Below are positions 35,288-45,900 of a stretch of DNA of 64,000 nt, piece by piece. Positions within the stretch are counted from its first letter, which is position 1; each line of letters begins with the position of its first letter. Both the position numbers and the translations under genes were made by a program. The notes beneath the pieces were generated by a model. It was not told the DNA's origin, searched no databases, and saw only the letters and a program-made list of their open reading frames with translations. Origin of the DNA: Bolinopsis microptera (Eukaryota; Ctenophora; Tentaculata; Lobata; Bolinopsidae); NCBI RefSeq assembly GCF_026151205.1, contig NC_087073.1:1700001-1764000 (forward strand), read 5' to 3'.

Positions 35288-37058
35288 GGGGGGGTGTCAT
35301 GTCCGTCTATGTCCGCCTATGTCCTGTCCTTTTTGGATTCTATGAGACAACGGACGTGTTTTTTGGGACATAGGCGGACACGGACGGACATTGGCGGACT
35401 CGGACGGACATTGGCGGACTCGGACGGACATTGGCGGACTCGGACGGACATTGGCGGACCCGGACGGACATTGGCGGACTTGGATGGACATTGGTGGACA
35501 TTAGCGGACATTGGTGGACATTAGCGGACAAACATTTTTAGGACTGAAGAGTACTGAAGAGTACTGAGGAGGATGGCTGAGAAGGATGGCTGAGGAGGAT
35601 GGCTGAGGAGGATGACTGAGGAGGATGACTGAGAGGGAGGAGAAGGATCAGGAAGACCCAGGAGGAGGAGGAGGAGGAGGACCCAGAAGGATGACTCAGG
35701 AGGAGGAGGACTCAGGAGGAGGACTGAGAAGGAGGAGGACTGAGGAGGATGGCTGAAGAGGATGGCTGAGGAGGATGACTGAGAGGGAGGAGGAGGAGGA
35801 AGAGGAGGAAGAGGACTGAGGAGGAGGAGGAGAAGGACTGAGGAGGAGAAGGAGGACCCAGGAGGAGGAGGACCCAGGAGGAGGAGGACCCAGGAGGAGG
35901 ACCCAGGAAAAGGCCCCAGAAGGGGGAGGAGGACTAGGGAGGAGGAGAACTGTTGAGGACTGATGAGGAGGACTGAGGACGAGGAGGAAGAGTAGGAGGA
36001 GGACTGAGGAGGGGAGGAGGAAGAGGACTGGGGAGGATCAGGAAGACCCAGGAGGACCCAGGAGGAGGAGGAGGAGGACCCAGGAGGAGGAGGACTGAGG
36101 AGGACTGAGGTGGAGGACTGACGATGACTGAGAAGGAGGAGGACTGAGGAGTACTGAGGAGGATGGCTGAGGAGGATGGCTGGGGAGGATGGCTGAGGAG
36201 GATGACTGAGGAGGATGACTGAGAGGGAGGAGGAGGAGGACTCAGGAGGAGGACTCAGAAGGAAGAGGAGGAGGACTCAGGAGGAGGACTCAGGAGGAGG
36301 ACTTAGAAGAAATGAGAAGGAGGACTGAGGAGAACTGAGGAGGAGGAGGAGGAGGAGGACTGGGGAGGAGGAGAACTGTTGAGGACTGATGAGGACTGAA
36401 GACGAGGAGGAAGAGTATGAGGAGGACTGAAGAGGGGAGGAGGAGGAGGACTGAGGAGGACTGAGGAGGAGGACTGACGATGACTGAGAAGGAGGTGGAC
36501 TGAGGAGGACTGAGAAGGAGGAGGAGGAGGAGGACTGAATAGGAGGAGGAGGAGGGGGACTGGGGGAGGACTGAGGAGGAGGATGGAGGACTGAGAAGAA
36601 GGATGAGGAGGAGGACTGATGAGGAGGACTGAGGACGAGGAGGAGGAGTAGGAGGAGGACTGAGGAGGGGAGGAGGAAGAGGACTGAGGAAGATCAGGAA
36701 GACCCAGGGGGAGGAGGAGGAAGAGTAGGAGGAGGAAGCATCTAAATGTTATTTCCATTTTTGTCCGTTTTTGTCCATTTTTGTCCGTTTTTGTCCGCTC
36801 TATTTTTGAAAATATAGGGTACCGAACGGACAAAAAACATGATCCCCTATAACAGCAAAAATTGAACATTATATTTAGCAATTTAGGTGTCCATTAATGT
36901 CCGCCTATGTCCGCCTATGTCCGTCTATGTCCGCCTATGTCCGCCTATGTCCGCCTATGTCCGCCTATGTCCGTCTATGTCCGCCTATGTCCACCTATGT
37001 CCTGTCCTTTTTGGATTCTATGAGACAAGCGGACATAGACGGACGTGACACCCCCCCC
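35288..37058. mobile_element. 1.77-kb inverted-repeat element filled with tandem repeats
   Basis: Left end GGGGGGGTGTCATGTCCGTC and right end GACGGACGTGACACCCCCCC are complementary over about 30 bp with one mismatch. The probable target duplication is CCTTTATT/CCTTCATT. Inside, both ends hold a CTTTTTGGATTCTATGAGAC block in the same orientation, GGACATTGGCGGACTCGGAC repeats (about 35375-35530), a 1.2 kb purine tract (35531-36738) and ATGTCCGCCT repeats (36895-37000). There is no transposase; the ORF at 36303-36881 is a purine-tract artefact. Confidence 0.8.
35531..36738 (+). repeat. 1.2-kb polypurine tract (GAGGAGGACTGAG repeats)
   Basis: Almost all bases are A or G on the plus strand, broken by single CT or CC. 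Units such as GAGGAGGACTGAGGAGGA are irregular. Long mirror-like purine runs of this kind can form triplex (H-) DNA. Confidence 0.95.
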
Positions 37059-37190
37059 CCTTCATTTTACCCCTTTCATCCCTTATCCCTAGGGCAACTG
37101 TCTCCTTTCATTGTCCACCCCTCCCCCATTTCCATTTCGATATCACCAGCCATATATATTCGAAATATTCATATTTACCCTTCTGTACTG

Positions 37191-37237
37191 ACTGAAGGGG
37201 ACCCTTACAAGATTCTAGATCTTTTAGCAGGGTCGCT
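37191..37237 (-). mobile_element. SINE tail fragment, inverted relative to 35.1 kb
   Basis: GGGGACCCTTACAAGATTCT is the reverse complement of the tail at about 35183-35203, placing matching SINE ends in inverted orientation on both sides of the 35288-37058 element. It is followed directly by CAGTGGCGTAACG. Confidence 0.75.
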
Positions 37238-37480
37238 TGCAGTGGCGTAACGTTGCCTGTTGGCGCCCCAGCCGAAAAAAGCGCCCCCCTATTGGCGCCC
37301 CCTCCCCTTTTGGTGCCCCTCCTTAAAATTGAACAAGGCGATTTAAGAGGATACACCGGTAAAATCTCTAAAAAAGTGTGTGTATCTAGAGCAAAACGCG
37401 CAGTTTTGCTAGTACTTAAGTTAAGTTTTCAAAATTGTCCCACATTCAAACGACGATTTGGAAACTCAAATCCTGCCCAT
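37234..37480. mobile_element. Partial hAT-like MITE (CAGTGGCGTAACG family)
   Basis: Left terminus CAGTGGCGTAACGTTGCCTG and the body phrases GCGCCCCCT and ATTGAACAA match the element at 42337-42585. The right terminus is not found, so this copy is truncated. Confidence 0.7.
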
Positions 37481-37842
37481 ACACCACCAAGCCTAAAATA
37501 AGTGTGTATTTATTTCAGCATATATGTGTTTTGTCAAAAAAGGAGTGTTTAAGCATGAAAATTACTGAACCAAATGTCCCCAGGCCAATCCATTTAGCCA
37601 ATGTGCAGCAGCATCACATCTGATAAAGTAAAAGTAAAGTAAAAAGTCGGTTGAGCTGAGGGCAAACCAGTTAATAACCCATTTTAAAATCTGCCCAAAC
37701 AGTAGTCAGGAATGACTTGCTGGGGAAAACATTTTATAATTTTTTTATAAAATTATTCAAACAATATACACATAATATAGCAATGACCCTATATAAAAAC
37801 AAACCTTTAAGAGTATAAAAAATTCCCTAAACACTCAAAAAA
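37481..37842. other. Gene-free stretch
   Basis: AT-rich sequence leading into the 3' end of the LINE on the minus strand. No supported feature. Confidence 0.4.
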
Positions 37843-39500
37843 TTACCCTTGGCCTTGTGGCTCCAAGTTAAGATCTAGACTGTTTATATTAACAATGTTT
37901 TTTCTCGCACCTCTGTCTCCACGAAGAGAAATCACTGTTGTTCTTAGGATTTCAAAGCGAAGGCGCTTTCTGATGTAACCTACAGCATCCGAGTACCTCT
38001 GGCCAGTGTGGTACTCCATCTTACTGGCCAGCTTTTTTACCAGTCTTTCAGCCTCACTACCCATTCCACCAGAAGTCGAGAACACTAAAGGTGTGAAGCT
38101 TCCTTTCTCCACTTCAAGAACCCTTGCGTTGTAACATCGCTTTTTCTCATTTTCATGGGACTGGTACATTGCTGGGATCGATTTGCTTGCATTGGAGGGG
38201 GCTGGGGCATGAAATACCCTTACATCAAAATATGCCCTCTCTGAAGCATTCCAAATCGATCTTGCAGAAATGTCCAGCCTAGCTTGGTCTCCAAGTACTG
38301 TTCCCTTAGGCAACTTCAGACCATCAACTGGAAGAAGAACTGGCTCAGTCTGCACATCCTTGCATTTCACAGTTCTCATTAGTTCAGCAAAGGTGTCTCT
38401 CAGCGAGTTGTGCCGCAGTGACACATATCCACCGAGTTTGCAGATGAGCGCATGGTTTGCTGAGTACTTTTGGCCACACGTACATGTCTTAGGGCTGTCC
38501 TTTAAGTTTAGGTTATATCTGAGTGCTATTGCGTCTGAGAACTGTTGTTTGTTCATCAGATATCCATACTCTTTCAAAGGTAGTGCTGTTAACCAAGCAC
38601 TTGCCCCTTTCTCAGCAGCTAGTTGGAACATCAACTTTGCCAGTGGTGTTGACTTGAGCTCCTGGCGTATTTCCGCTTGTTTTTGTCGATAGAAGAGATT
38701 TCGTTCAGTTGTTATCTCAGTTTTCACTCCTTTGCTTACTCTCCAGTCCTCTGTGTAGTTGTCTACCTGCTTGAGAATAGCTTCTTTAAGGGGTTTTGTG
38801 GCTCTACATGAGAATTTGTACTCTCGGTCTGCCATGTCCATCATAACTGGTATACCCAATCCTCCATATCTTGGTGGTAGAGCCATTATGTTCCTTAGTT
38901 CATCAGTGCAGCTAAACAGCCTGTTGATGATAGCTGGGATAAACTCATCGCGTGTTACTTGTTCCAGAGGAGTGAGCCTATCTGCAACTCCTGGGGTAGT
39001 TCTGCACACATAGTTCCATCTTTTACTAAGCCCATACATGTATGCACTGTATGCTATTTGAGGTTCTCTTGATGCTATATCACTTAATTGTTTAAGATCA
39101 CGACACCATTCTTGAACTTTTTCCTCGATGAAAGCCCCTTTTCCTTCATCAGTTCCGATAAAGCTGCCCATATATCGTCGACCAATACTTGTCACATTGA
39201 CATCTGGGAACAAGTTTCTTGCCTTCTCTTCGTGCTCAGGCTTGACTATCACCCATGTCTTGGAAGATTTAGGGTTGTAACCAAAAAGTGGTCCTTTAAT
39301 GCAGAGGTTATCCCACCACTTCCTCATTTCTTCCAGTTTTCCCCCAGCAGCAGAGTCATCAGCATACCAGATCTGAGTCACTTTTCTCTCAATGTTTCCT
39401 GCATCAATCAATGGTATTGTACCACATGCATAAAATCCCATAGCAGGTGGATCACCTTGTGTTGTCCCTTCTTCACTAAAACATTTTATAATTCTGCAAA
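37843..39500 (-). pseudogene. RLE-type non-LTR retrotransposon, 5'-truncated ORF
   Basis: A long open frame (532 codons from the first ATG, extending upstream through EEGTTQGDPPAM, a reverse transcriptase fingers/palm motif) carries WYADDSAAGG, the catalytic YADD. Further on come a zinc-knuckle-like CTCGQKYSANHALIC (C-x-C-x7-H-x3-C) and RLDISARS...YFDVRVFHAPAP, the layout of the restriction-like endonuclease that follows the reverse transcriptase in R2/CRE/NeSL-group LINEs. The stop is at 37843. The N-terminal DNA-binding region and earlier reverse transcriptase motifs are missing; the frame is lost upstream of about 39500. The remaining part has no internal stop over about 1.6 kb, so the insertion is recent. 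Confidence 0.85.
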
Positions 39501-41598
39501 TACATGTGAAGAGAAGGACTCAGCATCGCATGTCATATTTTTTCTGGCGCTGGTAAAGTAATGTACAAAATTATGACATAACATCATCACAAATATCTCC
39601 AAAATGTCAAAAACTCTATATAATAGAAAAAATAATAATACTGGTGGTTACAAGACGAACAATTTTGTACATATATAAATGACCGGAAACCCTACTAAAC
39701 ATATGCATAGAAACACTAGTGCATGGTTTCAGGACATAACATTGTTGTGCCTGATATAGGAGAAACACATTTTTGTTGAGTGTAGAAAGTCAGGAAACAG
39801 CGATTAATTGATATATAATATCAAAAAACATATTATATATGTTCAAAACCATACGTGCTATTTTGTAGCCAAAGGAGCTAATTTCCTTATGAGAACCGCA
39901 TTCCAAGCTTGTGCAATTTCATTTAGCTACACACAATTTATAGTCTTACTTCAAAGCTGTAGCTGTTTGGCCGACGTCCGTCATCCAACCAAACATCATC
40001 CACCAATACATATGAAAGTAAGAAATTAGTCCAAATACATGCAAACGTCGCTCAAGGGGCATTGAACAACAAAGCACCACTTTTTATATTAGCAAATGGT
40101 GTTTTTTCACCATGAAGTAAAGTAATAAATCTGCTAAGTCAATTTTGAAGAAATTCGACAAATGTTGTCAAAGCGTTCGATTTTTATAGTTCGAGGTAAA
40201 ACGTCTTTAAATGCGCGGCTCAATTTTTTTTCTTCCTTAATTTTGTTCAGTACCAGTTTTTGATGTAACAAATCTACATGAATTTTTGAAAGATTGAAAT
40301 ACATATTTAAACACATGTTTTTTGTTTTAAGTTTATGTATTTGGTGTAAACATTTTTTCCTTTATATTTTTCAATTTAAACAATTTTTAATAATGCATTT
40401 TTTACATTTTGAACATTAGATATATTTTTAAAATCTTTTATAATCAAAATTCAATATTAGATTAAAGTTCATTTTGTAGCGCGATGCACTACTGGGTCGC
40501 GCCGCGCATCAAATAATTCTTCTCGCAACCTTAGGTAGATCGGCAAACTGCACCTTTGTGCCTCACCAAGCGGCGAAGGTTTGACATCGAGATAAGAATC
40601 AAAGTTCATTTAAAGTTTTTAATTCAAGTTTTCAACCGAAGTTTTCAATTAAAGTTTTCAATTAAAGTTTTCAATTAAAGTTTCATTTAAATATAATAAA
40701 CTTAACAGCCACGCTGAAAATACATAAAAGCGAAAATCAGAGGCGCGCCGCGCACATTCGCTCCATCATATATCCTAATTCAAAAATCGAGCGCTTACTC
40801 AAAATTTCTCAGATTTGCACATTAGTGAGTTAGTAGCTTACTGAAGTTACTGCATGACGACAAACGATTCTACGGTGTCGTTTTCTTGATAAATGCAAAT
40901 CAAACAATATTTGCACAAATTTCAAGTATCGCTGCTCAATCTGCCATCTATTGCTGTTTCCTGAGGTTTTGATATATTTTTCATAATAGCATAAATAAAA
41001 CTCAAGAAAACAACAATTTTTTCAAGAAAACAACAATTTTATTTAGTATCAGTTAAAGCAGACAAAAACATATTTTATGAATATAACTAGCGCAAACTTT
41101 AGACCATATATCTTCTAAAGGGGACTTGGAGTAGCAAGAGAGTGACCAGAAAGTATATATACTTTTACCAAAAATACGTCGAAATGAATCCAGGGTGATA
41201 CAGGATCTGAGAGTGCAGACCATAAAGTTTACGCACCCACCCTTGCCTCCTGAATTCTTGGTTAGATAGACAATTATGCAAAATTGGTCGTTTATACTCC
41301 AAGTCCCTTTGTTAATAGAAGTAGTATTATTTATGTCTGGAGTTAGCTTCATTCAATAATAAAAATATCAATATAATCAATATTAATATCAATATCAGAC
41401 TAAACTATCAAATAAATAAATTATCAAATATCAATTATTAATTCACTCTGATTAAAAGTTATAAATTAGGATATCTAATATTTAAGAATTTCAACTACAA
41501 GTGGTCGAAAACGCCCAAAATCGATCTGAGATATTTTCAGCGAAAGACTCTGTTGGGTATGTGCACCCAACGGAATTTTGAAAGATTAAATTGCAGGT
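39501..41598. other. Gene-free AT-rich stretch
   Basis: Holds a short GTTTTCAATTAAA repeat (about 40628-40681), ACAACAATTTTTTCAAGAAA repeats near 41008-41040, and ATCAATATTAAT runs near 41360-41440. Small ORFs (for example 41053-41352 minus) have no domains. Confidence 0.45.
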
Positions 41599-41800
41599 CT
41601 TTGGTGGTGTAGGGGCGGGAGTTAGATTTCACGATCGAAAGGCTATTGGTTCGGTTCCCCGCTGGTGCATCATTAGTCCCTGAGGTGAGCGTCATTGACG
41701 CTCAGCTAAGGACTCTATCGGGTCTATGCAGCTTCCCGGTCTGATCAGCCGAATGGAAACCATGTGTGAGGGTTAAATGAGTGTAAAAGGGTCCCCTTCA
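41599..41800 (+). mobile_element. tRNA-derived SINE, full body
   Basis: The head has an A-box-like TGGTGTAGGGG and a B-box-like GGTTCGGTTCC about 45 bp downstream. The body holds CCCTGAGGTGAGCGTCATTG and TCGGGTCTATGCAGC. The tail is GAGGGTTAAATGAG then GGGTCCCCTTC. Transcribed by RNA polymerase III if active. Confidence 0.82.
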
Positions 41801-41988
41801 GTATACGACGGAGTCCGTAGTTTCGTATCCCCCCAGGCTGCTGACATCATGTGTGAACGATCCCTTAGGGCAGGTTTTTAGGTGAAACATTGGTAAAAAC
41901 ACACATGTTGCATCAGTTGTGGTGCTGCAGTGGCTAAAAAATTGGCCTGGGGATATTCGGTTCAGTCATTTTCATGCATTAACATTCC

Positions 41989-42200
41989 TTTGGTGTAGGG
42001 GCGGTATTCAGATTTCACTATCGAAAGATTAGTGGTTAGACTCCCCGCTGGTGCATGATTAGTCCCTGAGGTGAGCGACAGTGACACTCAGCTAAGGACT
42101 CTGTCGGGCCTATGCAGCCTCTCGGTCTGCTCAGCCGAATGTTTGGAAACCATATGCGAGGGTTAAATGAGTGACCCTGCCAAGGGTCCCCTTCAGTACA
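41989..42200 (+). mobile_element. tRNA-derived SINE, second copy
   Basis: Same family and orientation as 41599-41800, with A-box TGGTGTAGGGG, B-box-like GGTTAGACTCC and the same body and tail. About 10-15 per cent diverged by eye. Confidence 0.82.
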
Positions 42201-42336
42201 GAAGGGTAAATATGAATATTTTTGAATATTTCCTTGTAAATAATTTAGTAGTACAAATAAGTGAATTGTTGGGACTGAGTGGGGCCGAGATAACTTAAAG
42301 CATCCAAGCGTTCATTGGGAGATTGTGGATTCAAGT

Positions 42337-42585
42337 CAGTGGCGTAACGTCGCCTGTTGGCGCCCCCTTGCCGAAAAGGTGCCCCCTGTTGGCGCCCCCT
42401 CTCCTTTTGGTGCCCCTCCCTAAAATTGAACAAATTAGGCAATATAAGAGGATACGCCGGTAATTCAAAATTTTTTCAAAATTGTCCCACATTCAAACGA
42501 CGATTTGGCCCCCCCCCCCCCCCCCCCCCATAAGACAGCGCCCCCCTGCACAGCAGGGTCAGCAGGGCCCTTCGTTACGCCACTG
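42337..42585. mobile_element. 249-bp hAT-like MITE
   Basis: Termini CAGTGGCGTAACG and CGTTACGCCACTG. The flanking 8-mers ATTCAAGT and GTTCAAGT match at seven of eight bases, the size expected for hAT. The interior is GCGCCCCCTG-rich and includes a run of about 22 C. Confidence 0.85.
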
Positions 42586-42877
42586 GTTCAAGTCCTGTTC
42601 TCAGCAACTAACTTTTCATGGAATGTACTACGGTTACTGCTGTTAATTCAGTGCAGCTGCAGGATTCTTACTTCGAAACGACCACCTACCTTATTTTGAT
42701 ATTCATAACTCAGTCATAATGATTTAAAATTTAACTTGATGCTAGGCATCTTTTTACCTCAGTTTCAATTTATGTTGGAACAGCTTCGGACTACTAAAAT
42801 GCTTTTTGTAGCCAGTATGTTTAAAAGATTTTCATCATAATCTAATCTAATTATCATGTTCTATGTATTCACATCGA

Positions 42878-42985
42878 AAATTTTGACTTTAGGATGTTGA
42901 TGGCGAAAAGGAGATTTTGACTTTAGGATGGTAATGACAAAAAGGAGATTTTGACGTTAGGATGGTGATGACGAAAAGGAGATGT
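42878..42985 (+). repeat. About 35-bp repeat, 3 copies, at the Harbinger start codon
   Basis: Three units of TTTTGACTTTAGGATG followed by GACGAAAAGGAGA. The third unit contains the predicted start ATG of the transposase. Equivalent ATGs in the first two units are out of frame or end early. Confidence 0.85.
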
Positions 42986-45900
42986 GGGCTGCTGCTTGGG
43001 AAGCTGATTCATCTAGCTCGGTTAATATCAAGAAAAGCAGTTTACAGTACAATAAGTTATCGCTGTGCAAAAAGGCGAGTATTGTGATTTACAAACTTTT
43101 TATTTTGAATTGTCTGACTTTTCCATAATTTAAAGGGCCAAGGTTCGCTTGATCGTGTTTCCTTGTGACAATTTTTAAAAAAAGCTGTTGACATTCTATA
43201 TTGTATTATAGAGCACCTGTAAAGTACTACTACCAAGGACGTAAGGAATTCGGAGCCTATAATACTCAGATCAACCGTCTCTTAAAATATGGGACAACAG
43301 AAATGTACAAGTAAGTAAATTCTGGCAATATATATTATATTCAATTCAATTTAATTCAATATTTTGTTTAAAGGGTTTAAATAACTAAATAATTAAATTA
43401 AGTCCAATTTTACACAGCAGACTTACACAATATTTAGGCAACATAACCGGTAACCTACATGATTAGCAACGCTCTCATGCTTAAGAAATGAGTTGTGTAT
43501 TTGCGGATTAATTTACCATCTTACAATACGAAATGCCTAGTCGAAATGAGTTTATGCCACATCATGTTTTCATCGCTCAACCTAGTATGATTGGGGGTGT
43601 CCTGTCCATTTTCGAATCCATGAGCTATTGGAATATTAGTGGACATAGTTTTTGGAAAATTAGTGGCAAGGAGAAGACATGCCTTATTATATATATATAT
43701 CTATGATATTAGCGAGCCTTAATATTTACATAATTCTTGGAGATATCTAGAGAAATACAAATTGTGGAATAATGATTGTGCCACCACGTCATAGTTAGGG
43801 TAAAATATTATTCTTAAAAATTTTAAAATTAAGAAGATTGCTCTATGACTTAAAATTTAAAATTAAGCTAAAGATAACTAATTTTTAATAGTTGGTTACA
43901 GTTTATGACAGTACTGGCATGACCAATGTTATTGTGGCTGGTAAAAGGACCCAGGTCCCAGTTGCCTGTTACCGAACCCCTGGGGACTACAATGTGATAG
44001 GATCAGGCCAGAATAACCAGATGTTTCTATGTAGAGCAATTTATTTCTTTCGGAGCTATGGTTACGTGGTATAGCTGGTGGTCATGTTTATCCTTGTGTG
44101 CTAATAATCCATCCAGATGCTTAGTGATGTGAGTAAATCATGCCCTTCTACGATATATAACGTTTAACTATAAATTTGTTTTTACCACAGAAACTGTGGC
44201 ACTAAGGTCAAGAATTAAAAATGTTTACTCTCATTGATCATAGTTAAAGCGTGTTTTTTCCCCAGCACTACTACACAACAAAAACCTGTCGGCCCACCAA
44301 GGAAACACGGTCGCAGAACAAAGAGCCCAATTGTGCTCCTCTATTCTGCGATCGTGTGTATTTACTATAAACTAGCTAAATGCAGTTAGTAAAATTTATA
44401 CTATGTATAATGTAGTATAATGATATTATACAAGGATCAGTGATCTCATAACTTGATTAAATAGTAATATCCGCTAATTTCCTTGTCCATTTTTAAATCG
44501 ATAAGCCAGAGATTTTGATCCATCGATAGATTTTAATGATGATGCCCGGCAGGAGTCAATTTGGTATGACGAGATCAGAGTATCATTCACTTTTCATGAA
44601 AGTTCGACCGCTTCTAGAACCAAAGAAGTTCAACCGGAAAAGTACGTCAATCTCAGCTAGAGAGCAGCTCATTTTAACCCTAAGGTTGGACAGGACAATA
44701 TAGGGTAGAATCTTGGATGAATATTTATAAATGACGGAATTATCTCTGTCGTCAATCGTTATGAGAAATTTCTCAACTTTTCAGTTGTTTGAACTTTAAA
44801 TTTCTGTAGAGAGATGAAAAGTCGAATTATTTCTTATCTACATTCAATACTACATTATATATATATATATATATATATAAGAGTTATAATGTAAATGTGG
44901 AATATCACTTTTTACATCACTAATTGAAGTTAACACCACAGCTACCTGAAGTCTGGGTGTGCGCAAGGGTATCTGGCGAACCAGTTTGTACTATCCCGGT
45001 GCAGAGTGTGTAGGATAATAAAGAAGGTTGGTGCGCTTAGTTGCTTATTCTATAGATTCATTGAGCCACTGACACTTTGAGTTTACTTATCATCAGGTAT
45101 ACCTCAGGAACAGAAGTCTATTATATCAAGTAAAAATTGTATTTCAGGTGACAACGGCCATCTCTGTCTGCCTGGCTGAACACGCAGATTTTCGTCCACG
45201 GTCGACTGAATGTTGGAAAAAAATTGCTCAGAGATTCCATGAAAGATGGCAGCTGCCGCACTGCATTGGTAATGAAAAAGTCTGACTGAACGGTGGGGAG
45301 GCATCTTGGGATGGGGAGGGGGGAGGCGATCTATTGACGTTGATATATATATATATAATTATCTTTGATTGGACGCCGGGAGCTGAGGGTCTCGAGTTGG
45401 TGAATCATGGAAATTGATGCTATAGCGTTTCCTTAAAGAAGAGAGGAATAGAGTGAGATCAAACGATATTTGTTGCAGTTTGAAGATCATTGCTCATATT
45501 ATGCAATTCTACAGTAACTATGGGAAGTTTTCAATCTTGACTTCCCGAAACGACCATTTTTCAAACTTCAAATGCTCTCCTCGTACAGTTTTTATTGGAT
45601 CATTCTGAAAGCAGGCAAAAACTATACGCCACAGGGTGGCATTTCACACACAGAAATCCGAAACTTAGCCTAGTTAAGGTTCGCCACAGTTTCAAAAATT
45701 CACGAATTAAATTTCGATGTTTTTGAGTAGCATAAATTTTAGGAGTATGATTTAAACATTCAGAGCCGACCAATTTTATTATCCTCGTCTGTCCTGAGAC
45801 AGAAGAGGCATTTACACATGTCATTTCAGGGGCAGTGGACGGCAAGCATTGCTTCATTACAAAATTTGGGAAAACTGGAAGTTACACGATTAATTATCAC

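Noticed and set aside
35294-35531. Overlapping ORFs of RTRTDIGG/MSVRVRQCPS type on both strands
   Set aside because: They translate the GGACATTGGCGGACTCGGAC repeats of the 35.3-kb element.
36303-36881. 192-codon Ser/Pro-rich minus ORF
   Set aside because: It is the complement of the polypurine tract; composition alone explains it.
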